A stretch of DNA of 64,000 nucleotides from Telmatactis stephensoni (taxonomy: Eukaryota > Cnidaria > Anthozoa > Actiniaria > Isophelliidae), in the NCBI GenBank assembly GCA_029948255.1, contig JALIZF010001881.1, positions 62,001-126,000 of the forward strand, written 5' to 3'. Positions 13,216 through 24,700 of the stretch are shown here, piece by piece. How positions within the stretch are numbered: position 1 is the first letter of the stretch; the number at the start of each line of letters is the position of its first letter. Under the pieces are notes generated by a model, which saw only the letters and a program-made list of their open reading frames with translations, had not been told where the DNA came from and ran no database searches. Made by a program: the position numbers and the translations under genes.

Positions 13216-14901
13216 GGTTTTACACCTGTTAGGGTATTCTTGGCCAGACACTAGTAATTCTACGGAATTTGGTATCATTGAGGTATACTGTTGTGTTTTA
13301 TTTGGTACCTTTTAGACTGATTTTATAAGTCGTAATTTTCGCTCTTATGCACTTGGTGGTCGCTCAACTAGCGACCACCACAAGAAGTCCAAATGGGGGC
13401 AAACAGACCGACACATATATGGAATCAGTCTACGATAGGGCACCACAGGAGCAACCACCACAGGAAGCCCAAGCGAGGAGCGAACAGACCAACTGATGGA
13501 ATCAGTCTAGATATATGGTTTGAGCCACAGCAATTTACATTTGGTACCTTTTAGGGGTAAATATGAAAATATCGATGATCATTCCCGACAAAATATATTG
13601 GAGTCACCCCCGGGCAATTCCCCCTTCATCTGTACACAAATAACAAGGGATGAATGGCAACTTGAAACACCGTAAAGAGGAGATAACTTACTCTTTTATT
13701 CCTCTTTTATACTCCGACGAAGAGCTAAGGCTCTAAATTATAATTAACGTAAGATATCCCCTTTTTCACGGTGTTACAAGTGTCCATTCATCCCTAGTCC
13801 AGTCCCGGACTAAGAAAGAGAGAGTCTGGGACTGGACTAATTCATCCCTTGCTGTACTTTATATACACCGACGCAACCCAAACTAGTTCACTCGCTAGTC
13901 TCCTTGTAAATAAAGGGATTTCATGGCAGCCATGTTTGTGGGCAAGTACAATAGAAAGTTTTTGAATAACAAAAGATTTTATTTCTCTTGGGAGACAATC
14001 ACTATTATTTTGACCACAAACATGTCTGCCGTGAGATCCCTCTATATGTGTGGTCATTTTTTTTTTTGACGTCTGTCAAAATGGACAACGTAACGTACCC
14101 GTAAGTTAGTAATATGACCTACTTTTTTTATTGTTTTTATATTGGCACTACAAAATAAAGGCACATCCACAACTATGCAGATCTAATTTACTTAGGGGTC
14201 TCAATGGGGTAGTGGCTATTATGGTTTACGGTTAATATTTTGGCTTTTTTACGATTACGGTTAAAGTGGGTTAATAACTAATTTCCATTGTTCTTGATGG
14301 TTAAAAATTAATTTTTATTGTTGAGAACGCTGGAGAAAGCTATTACGATTTACTTTTCATTACGGCTAACGGTTAGTTTTTTCCCGTTATTATAACGGCT
14401 TACGGTTAAATTTGTGGCCCTTTTACGGCTAATGGTTAACCCCATTGAGACCCCCGATCTTACTTGACGTCTACACAGTAAAATCCTAAATTATGAATTT
14501 ACCAATATCTTTAACTATTCTATAATATGTGTGGAATTGGAAGTTGTACTGCCAAATATTAATGATATATCAGACCTTTTTACACGACATTTTCTCCACA
14601 TATATTTATCGATTTTGAAATTTCTTGAGTGCTTCAAAAACTGTCATCTCTTTCTATATAACAGCCATATTTCAATCAAGACCAATAAACCCCAGTTCCA
14701 TGGCATGGTAACAATTAGAGTTTTTCATCAATCGTATACCGGCTTCTTAACTTTTGTTGGATCAACCAATCTTTGTACGTTAGCAGAGCTTATGCAAATC
14801 CATGGAAATCGTTGGAAGATTTGTATTGGACCCAACCCCCCTGAGTTCATTTTAAAAGGTGAAAGTTGGTGGATAATTCCTAACCCTAACCGAAAATGAG
14901 A

Positions 14902-15787
14902 CTACGCAACTAAAATTTCATCAGGGTCCATTTCCCCACTTCCCATTAGGTCATGATGTTCCGCGAGAGCTTGGTGAGCAAGATATTTTTCTCTTTTGAT
15001 GGTCTCTTGCAGCCCCTGAGGCACGTCAGGAACCATGACGTCAATAAGCGTGGAGATACCAAAAACCAGATGCTGTAACCAAGGAGACCATAAATTAATT
15101 AGCAACAAAAGATTAATATGACTATATTAGTTGTAGCCTGCGTAGTTAGCGGTTTAGGGGATTGAGGAGGGAGGGGAGGGGAAGACAAACCGCCAGCTAC
15201 GCAGGCTAATTAGTTGCCATACAGCGACAAAATGTTGATCCACACTTGCAAAATACGCATTGGAGCCAGCATAATTATATACTAAGAGCAGGGGAGGATC
15301 CAGGATAATCCTTTAGGAGAGGCGAATCGTTACGTTACAGAAATAAAGAAAACGGCCAAGGGATCCAGAGGACATTTTTAAAAAGTATCGAGAAGAAAAG
15401 AGTCCAAAGGGATGGGCACCCCTCCCCTAGCCTGCGTAGACCCTGTCTTCCCTCCCCAGGGCCGCTACGCAGGCTACCCCCTCCACTGAAACGGAGCGGA
15501 CCTAGTAATGTGCATTCATTGGAGTGCTCAGTTGCATTTATGACTTTCTCTTTTGTGGTTATAGCATTTGCTCTCAAAGTTGTATGTCCGTCTGGTACTT
15601 AATATTTCTCAACTATGCGACATTTGCAAGTGTGAATGAGCATATATTTAGTTGGGCTGTAGAACTTGATGAATGAGGTTTTAGCAACAAACGTACCTCG
15701 AACAGAATGACAAATGCAAGTCGTAATGCGAGTAAATGCCAGAAAAATGCTGTCAAATGACCTTCTTTATCTCTAAATCCTCGAAAC
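14902..15787 (-). CDS. Gene A C-terminal exons 32-33 and stop
   Basis: Exon 15697-15787 encodes [10 protein letters not shown] and the last membrane helix ([14 protein letters not shown]). Exon 14902-15072 encodes [18 protein letters not shown], the conserved end of the anoctamin membrane domain. It continues into a charged helix ([18 protein letters not shown]) and the C-terminus MDPDEILVA, then TAG. The final residues (L-V-A) fit loosely a hydrophobic-x-hydrophobic class II PDZ ligand. That is only an idea. Confidence 0.9.
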
Positions 15788-18700
15788 CTGGTAACACACA
15801 GACATTAGGGAACATTCGTTATTACAAAGGGTTTTTGGCAGAGGAATCAGTACGTTTGATGGTTGAGTTCCCTTTTAGTTGCGAAAAAAAAATCGATAAC
15901 CCTCCATTTTTTTCAACTTTAAAAAATCTGGTGACCCCCTCCCCAAATTCCTCTAGTCGTGCCCGTCTTCTAAAATATGGATACGCCCAAAAGGAAGGGA
16001 AGGACGTAGCTTAAGGGCAAAGGAAGGAAAGAAGGAAGGGAGGAAAAAAGGGAGGGAGTTGGGAGGGAGGAAAAAAGGAAAGAAGGAAGGAGGGAGGTAG
16101 AGAAGGAAGGAAGGAAGGAAGGAAGGAAGGAAGGAAGGAAGGAAGGAAGGAAGGAAGGAAGGAAGGAAGGAAGGAAGGAAGGAAGGAAGGAAGGAAGGAA
16201 GGAAGGAAGGAAGGAAGGAAGGAAGGAAGGAAGGAAGAAGAAGAATGGATAAGGGAAGGAGGACGAGATTACAGCTATAGGTTTTTACCAGATATATATA
16301 TGTGATTCTATTATGCCACTAAATTGTAAACTATTCTTTAAATATACCCTAACTAAGTCTAGTCACCAACCTGCAGGGTTCTGCTGTAGCGTTTGGTGGT
16401 GCCCATGCCAGACTAAAGTTTAAATATCCTTCTAACGAGTGATTAGGAGATACGATACCAGCGTACAGTAATTTTGGAAGGAATTCAGATGTAAATGCTA
16501 TCAAAAATGCCTGAGAACAGTTAAAAAAGAATTAGAATATCCAAGAATCTGAAACTCAGTGTGCCTTTCGAATCTCAAAAAACTTTGCAGTGAAATCACT
16601 CGCTGCGCTCGTGATTCCACTGGAGTTTTAACCATTTTATGACGTCAAGAGCGTGTTAATAAGAGGACAGACAACTCAAAACCACCTTCAATTAGCCTCC
16701 TCCGCAGGCTACTCCTTTCTATTGGATTTCCTGTGGAAAATGAGGGAAACTAGAAACCAACACAGGAATCCCGCGGAATGGAGGCTAATCTTCAATCTGT
16801 TAAGCATATCGTTAAGACTTGTTCCTAGTCTCGTTCGTTAGCAAATCGGATTCAAATCGTGTACTCCTGGTTACGAGAGCTTTCCGAGAAGTCGCGAAGG
16901 AAAAGTCAAAAGCTCGTATCGAGACTTGGAGCGAGTGTGTATACACCTATTTCAATATACGTTGTCGGCAAAAGCTTACGCGACTGACCCGAAAGGAAGC
17001 ATGGGTAAACATTACTGAAGCTATAAATCCACATAAATATCCACACCATAATTCAACTTCAGCTTGCTATGACCTAATACATCAAAGAGCTTCATTTGCT
17101 GATTCTAAAATCGAGACCAATGCAAAAAAGAGAGTGAAATTTAGCAACTACCCATGCTCCTTTTCGGTCTAGTCGCGTAGGCTTGCGACCTCTCATACGA
17201 CAACCTTTTTTGAAATAGGTGTATATCGTCAAAAAATGCTTACTTACATTACTTATTACAGCTAATTTTGCTATTGCTTCAAGAATAGTGAACCAAACCC
17301 CGATGTCTTGAGCACGGTCAGCGGTCGACCGTCGTAGGTCGCAAACAAACTTGTCAGCGTCAATTCTTATTTCAAAGATGTTATTGGCCAGAGCAAAAAA
17401 AGGAGCCAATGGGAAGGCAGCAACGAACAATGTAATAAAACCAAACTGGATAACTGTAAAGAAATATTCATTCAGTTAGATAAACAGTCGAATCTCAACT
17501 AACGGCCAGGGCCCGGTTGTTCGAAAGTGGATTAGCGTTAACCCAGGATTAACTCCGAAGTTTTCTTTAGAGTTAACCTCGGATTAGCGCTAATCGGCTT
17601 TCGAGCAACCGGGCCCAGCTCTCTACAACAGCCAGCGTTTTAGGTCCCCACCATTGATTCAATTTATATATTTACTCTATATTGGAACCTTTATACAACG
17701 GCCCATCTCTCTAAGCCCCAAGGTGGACGCTGTGAGCATGAAGAGGTGTGACTATACTTTGTACCGACGGGGGTCAAAGGACACTTCCAGTTTCTACAGA
17801 TACCATTTTCGGACAATTTGGTCCTGGCAATTCAAACTCTTAACAAACCTACCCATTTCCAAATATTCCTGGAATAAGCCTTCATTTTCTAGTAATTCAT
17901 AGTCAACTTCCCATCGTGGTTTTATTTCATCGTCTCCTTTTGAGCCTCGTTTTCTTCGTTTCATGTACTGCTTGATCTCACTGCAATTAGACAAAGTAAA
18001 ATTATACTTGGTTTTCATATCATCGGTATACTCTACGAAACTATCTGTGTTCTCCTCTATTTTACTCCAACGAAGGCCCAAGGCTCGAAATATCAGTAAT
18101 GTACGTCAGTACGTTTTGTATTCAGTGTTATGGGTTGCCATTATTCATTCCTTATTGCACCTTTATTAACCGACTGGTTCACTTGTTGGTGTTTGTGTCC
18201 TCCAGACCTACACAAGTATCGGACAACAACATCTACAGCTCGAGATTATCGTAGCCTACGAATACAGCCTCTTCACATTACTCGCCGTAAAATGGGGCGT
18301 TTTGCTTTAGGGGGTTTGATGTGAAACGAGGCACAGCTTCGGAAAATTCTCGGATCCATGACTTCGGAGCAAGCGTTAGCTTAGGTGGTTGGAGCGCGGT
18401 CTTCATAATCGCCTCCAATTATATAAACGCAGTACACTGATTTTTAAAATAAGTTGGTCCTTTCGCTCGTTGGGCTTCCTGTGGTGTCGCTCAGACACTG
18501 GTTGAGCGACCTACCTACCAGTGCAAAAGAGCGAAAACTATGACTTATCAGTGTAATCAGTCTATTATAAACGCAGTACAAATTCATTACAGATCACTTA
18601 CGGAATTAAGACCTCTTGCACGTTGCCAATAACTTGTTTGCCAATCATAATAACAGCTAACTGTTGAGCCAGTTCAATTAAACATCCACCAGGACTACAC

Positions 18701-21700
18701 TCTTCATTACGAAGTCCAAATATTTTGCCGTAGTTACCAGGGTAACCAACGAACCTGTAAAGCGGATTACGTAATGAACAATGGGTACTATGGCAACAAA
18801 GCTGTTAACCTATTTATAGCGAATGTGCGATGGGAGATAAAGGATCATGTTAAATTAAAGGTTCTGCAAGTCAAGTAAGGTGTGCATGCAATCGAGGGTG
18901 CTGGGACACATCTCGTTAAATTACAAAGCAACGTGAATTGGGGGCCATAATCATTTAATTCCCTTGTCGTTTGATACTTAGGAGGCAGCATGCATGGCCG
19001 AGTGGTCAGAGCGTTGGTCTCGCAATCTGGCGGTCCCAGGTTCGATTCCCGCTCTGGCCATTAGCTGAGACTGAATTTGTTCTGATTTCGATTAGTTCAA
19101 ATTCAGTTTCTCGGCCATGCTTGTAATATAGCCAACTGGTTTGCCTCCTTGCCAGTTGGGATTCTTAATCCATTTCTGTTTGATTTATATGATTTAGTTA
19201 GGATTTGTAAATTGAGCTGAAAAGCCCTGTTGAGGGAGTCTCAATCATGTATGTATGTACTTACTTTCCTTTGAAGAAAGCAATATAGAAAATAGAAGAA
19301 TAGAAATTGACAAATTGGAAGATGAACACTTTTAATGTCAGATTGTCTTCATATTCTGTCTGCGTTCGATGCATCTCTGAGTAAAAATAATAAAAGTTGG
19401 ATTATTTTAAAAATTTCTTCTCCCTGATCAGCCCTCGAAAAAGAATTTGTAAAATCGAGAGCAAGAGGAATAAAAGTTTATATAATTACCCCAGTGGTTC
19501 AGAAGAAGAGCAAGCTTTTCGTAAACCTGAAAGGAATACAAATTGAATAAATATTTGATTTTTTTTCCAGTGGACAAGAGGTGAGAGGAGAGGAGAGGAG
19601 AGGAGAGGAGAGGAGAGGAGAGGAGAGGAGAGGAGAGGAGAGGAGAGGAGAGGAGAGGAGAGGAGAGGAGAGGAGATTAAGAACGTTCATTCTTGATTTA
19701 CCCTGCTAAGAATCATAATAACGATTAAGTTAAGAATGGCACCAGTTGCTGAGACGACTTGGTTGGCGTGTGGTTGAAATTCAGGGTTTTTGTAGAGAGG
19801 ATGGATGACTAGTAATTTGTAGACAATAACGCCAACCATAAACAACAACACTAAAGAAACCTGGAACAAAAATAAGACAATGTGTGACGTAAAATCTTGT
19901 TAAATTTGTTCAATTTTAGTTTACATGAGTCTTTCCACGCCCCGCACGACATGAAGTGCTTTTAATATCATTCCGGGCGGCTGAAACTCGTCCCGTAAAG
20001 AACGTAGCCGGCGGCACGACTGATCGCCCGTGTAAACGCACCCTGAAGTTCTTCCGAGAACACCAGCCTTAAAGAAGACGGCAAGCGGATAAAAAGAACG
20101 TTTATAAAGCATCAGCCATCACTATGTTGATATTAATGTTTTCAGTGAGTATTCCTGAACATTTCACTGCTTTGTCAACTAGATAGCTTTAGGGTCCGTT
20201 TGCATGAGGATAGTAGGGCAATGATAACTCGTTTTATTTTCCCTGGGAACACTCTGCCTCTCTTGCTAGGATTACCCTACCTCATGTAAACGGGTCCTTT
20301 ATAATACTTATATCTCATTAGAAAACTTACCATGCCAATTATAATAGCTATACCAGAATACATTCGAACTGATCTTTTTTCTTGAGGAAAATAAGGCTCC
20401 AGTAAACCAGTAACTGGGTTACGTTCAACCGCTGGAGCTAATGCCGCGAAAGTTGGGCGTGGTCGTTCCTGCAAACAAGACAAGTACATTATAAAACAGT
20501 GAGCTATGAAAGTCATGAAAGTCACCCTGTAACCATGACAACAAGGACCTATGAAAATTCAACAACCTCAATAGCAACATGCATCCTAGATGGGGGTGGG
20601 GTGGGGGTGTCAGGGCATATGTCGGGAATTCTTGGGTTGCATGTGACGTCACGGTAGCCATCTTGGATAAGCTTCAATAAAAGATTTCTCATTAGCGTCT
20701 CTTGTTTGTGTCTTTTGATTCCCAAAGGAATGGATGAAACCCAGCAATTTGACATTTTAGAGGAATTTTTGATTAAAATCTCTACCTTGATGCAAACACT
20801 GATCAAGTATTTCTAGTCCCTCATCGACCAAATCGGCCAACGTGTTGCTATGTACGTTTCTTGTTCGTTCTCTCCCTTGCTTCGAGGGTTTTTTCTCCGG
20901 GTTCTCCGGTTTTTCCTCCCTCAGTAAAAACGAACTAGTTTCGATCTAAGCTGTGCTCCGTGATCAGACATGAGTCGTATGGTGGCTGCTACGTGTATGT
21001 GTATGTAAATTTGTATGTAAATGTGTGATTGTTCAATTGTCTCGTAATGAAAGCGCCCTTGTAAACCTTCGACTCGATCACGTTGAGCTGCGCCCTTCGT
21101 AATTCAGCACTTGGCTGCGAGGAAGGGTGATGAGCTACCCCAAATTTATATCTACCCAATTCAAAACCTCTAGGAATAAGATCCTTTGTCGTTTCAATTT
21201 CAATATCACGTGGAAATATTTGAACAAAAGTTCTTATTTCCAGGGGAATTGGTTAGCAACGCGATAGCCGAGTTGGAAGATAATCGCTGTCTAATGTCAA
21301 AAACTTCTCGTAGCCTCCTCCACAGGCGCCTCCTCTTGGGCTTCCTGTCTCCTATGACGGAGAGGGTACTGAGGCTAATTCCCGTCGGTTAGGTTGACAA
21401 AGGGATCCCAGAAGAGTTGCCTACGAAGAAGGCTACACTTCTCGATTGATAAAACTGCTTTTACTTTCCTGGAAGTACATAAAAGATAAAAAAAGAAGAA
21501 AGAAATTACCTCTTCCTCTTCAAACTCGAGTACATCCCAGTGAAATCCTAGAGTTACTTCTTTTCTTTTCCAAAACTCCAGGAAGAAGACAGCTGTCAAT
21601 AAACAGTTTAATAAATTTAGTTAGTATAAACTTAGGGTAATACTGATATATTTGAATCTCTTTTTCTACGTTTTCGCTACCACGCTACGGCTTCTTAGGG

Positions 21701-24700
21701 GGTGTTTACATCGTACAAGGATCATCCTAGCACTAGTAACTATAGGATCCTATCAGATCCTATTTGAGGCAGATAAAGAGATTCAACAGCTGTTTAAAAC
21801 CCAGCTATAAGACCCGGTTTTCTCTATGGATTTGAACTCCTTCTATTCCTCTGTCTAATGTAAAACGATTTTCTGTAGTTTAATAATTCCTGACAACCAC
21901 GTGACCGTGCCTCTATTCAACAAATAGAGTCCATTTTTCTTTGCGTCTGTACTCAAATAGATGCACAGATGACGTCAAAATGTGAGGAGAACAAAAAAGT
22001 ACGCCATGAAATGAAGTCGAGTGGTGTGACTGTTGTTCTCTCCACATTATGACGTTTTCTGTGCATTTATTAGAGTACAGACCCACGGAACAATAGAATC
22101 TATTTGTTTTATACAATATTCATCGAAACATTTCAACCAATCAGACCACGCGTAAGATTCAATGACGTCATCTATGTGTGTACTGTAAAAACACACACGG
22201 TTCTCGACCACTCAGAGCGCGCGTAATATACCAAATATTATATAAAGTATTTTCACTACTTACCCCAGAATGATACAAATATGGCGTAAGCGACTGTCAT
22301 TGGGTTGTCAAACAAATATGCATGCTGTAGGAAATAGAGAATACTTACTTTAATAACAGTAAAAGTATATTTGCATTTAGCTATTTGAAATCCCCCCAAA
22401 GCCCTAATTTACTTTACACATTTTTATACAGATGCAATCATGTCGAATAAACATATATTTGGTAATACAAAACACGTGCGCGTCTCTTGGCTTTATAAAA
22501 ACGCTGGGGACACGAGGCGTAGCTGGGTGCTTTTCTTGCCGGCTTTTTCGAGTGACGGAGACACGCGTCCGTTTTATAAAACTGTTTTGTATTGCCTTGA
22601 ATGCCCTTAAATGCCTTTTTATATACCTTAGCACGTGAACAAGCAGTATGCAAATCCCAAACTTTACAACCAACTTCACAAGCAGGACACATAGGGAACG
22701 ACCACTTAGGAAAATTACACATGTCCAACCTGTCAATAGTTAAAAACACATCTTTAAGGATCGAAGCCGGTCGAAAATATCACTGGTTTTAGTGTGTACT
22801 TACGCTGGTCTGTTGCTTCCTCCTGACATTGTTACGAAACCATAAATAAATACAATTAACCCGATGAATGATGGCATGGTAAGCCATGCAGTGTACTGGC
22901 CTACAACAAAACATAACAGTTTTACTAATAAGTGATTTTAATTACGTTTGAGCTTCCCGACCACGTAAGGGACGGGTCGTAGTGGAGAGGTGGTCACTGT
23001 AGAGAGGTGGTCACTTTAGAGAGGTGGTCACTGTAGAGAGGTGGTTACTGTAGAGAGGTGGTCATTATACAGAGGTGGTCATTGTACAGAGGTTGTCACT
23101 GTAGAGGGGTGGTCGCTGTAGAGAGGTGGCTAGCTGTTAACGCTAGAGGTCTTACCTAACCATGCGAAATAAATAGCCGTTTTCTCCCCAAAATACCATC
23201 TGTAAAGTGGTCAAAAAGAAAGATAAGTTAAAGTCAGAGTTTGGTCTCTTTATACATGTATACATCAACATGTATGTTAATTGAATTAAGCCTCCATTCT
23301 CATCAACGTTGTCATTCCCTTACCTTATATGATCAAGTGGTTGGTATTTATACCATTTTCCCCAACGAGCCCAGAATTCTTTTAGAATCTGATAACAAAA
23401 TACAGTACGTTACTGATACAGTATACTAGTAAGGAGGACCTGAATGTGAAAGGAGTGTCATGGCCCAATGTAAGAGCCGTATCCAAGGGGGTGAACTGGG
23501 TGCACGTGCACCCCCCTGTAGAAGCCAAAAGTCGGCTTAGCTATAATTGTGGTAGCTCTCACTGAGCAGCAGGACCCCCTCCCCTCCCCCCTCCAACTGA
23601 GCAGCAAAATGTTGGGGATAAGAGTGAAGTTCCCGCCCATTTGAGCAGCAAAATGCTGGGGAAAGGTAAGGCATTTAGACAAAGCAAGCGTAGACATAGT
23701 TTCATTTCCAATTCATGTGCTATATAATATGCTATCTTTGTCATTTCTATAGAGAAATGGCAAAGATAGATTTTTGGGCTTATTTCAGCGGGAATGAAAA
23801 AGTGCAAGGACTCAGTTTCCCATCATGCTTTGTTTTAGAAAATGCCGCTCGTGTACATTGGATAATTTGTCTGGAAACTTGTTTGGGTGGCCTTGTTTGG
23901 GGTAGTCGCACTGTAAAAAAGAAGTAAAGTTAACAGAGATTTCTTACTTGTCTCTTGTTGAGTTTGATTTCTTCTGGACCATGAGGTCCCTTGTGATACT
24001 CGGGCGGTAACTCATATGGACCCTGAAAATTTATGTTTAGTATTATTCATTTCTGATATAACGCGCGCTCTAAAGGACGCGTTGCATATACACCTATTTC
24101 AAAAAAGGTTGTCGTACGAGAGGTCTCAAGCCCACGCGATTAGACCGAAAAGGAGTATGGGTAGTAGCAAAACTTCACTTTCTTTACAGCTTTAGTATTA
24201 ACTTTAGCATCAGTAAGTGAAGTTCTGCAGTGTATAAGGTCAAAGCAAGCTGAGTTCGAGTAATCATGTGGAATTTTTGTGGTTTTAAGCTGTTTTATAA
24301 CTTTAGTAATTTCTTCCCATACCCCCTTTCGGGTGAGTCGCATAGGCTTGATACCGACAACGTTTATTGAAATAGGTGTATATGAAAGAAATACAATACT
24401 TGTTGTGTGTAGTTTAGAGCACTTGCAATTGGCGATTGATCAGGACACTCGAAAAGCGTTGAGAAACAATCCCCACATGCTCTAAATCTGCACACACAAA
24501 AATGACCCATCTGAGGGGAAAAGACTATGATTGTAGACGGTTACTCCTAACCATAACAATACTTACTACATGTAATGGATAAGCGGCAGAGTATATGCCT
24601 TCATTTACTAAACGCATAATTCCTATTTCTCCTTTTTGTCTGTTCCCATAACACGCTGTTTCCAGAATTTCACTAATCTGAAAGAAGAATGTTTGTAGTG

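Larger units (their letters stand above)
10000..14901. other. Intergenic interval between gene B start and gene A stop, repeat-rich
   Basis: No gene recognised. It contains a poly-G run (about 11838-11853), an inverted-repeat element at 12376-12532, a fold-back element at 12664-12990, a minisatellite at 13033-13215, and part of another inverted-repeat family at about 13310-13520. Two plus-strand TTTATT strings (about 14127 and 14313), AATAAA on the minus strand, could serve as the gene A poly(A) signal. Confidence 0.5.
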
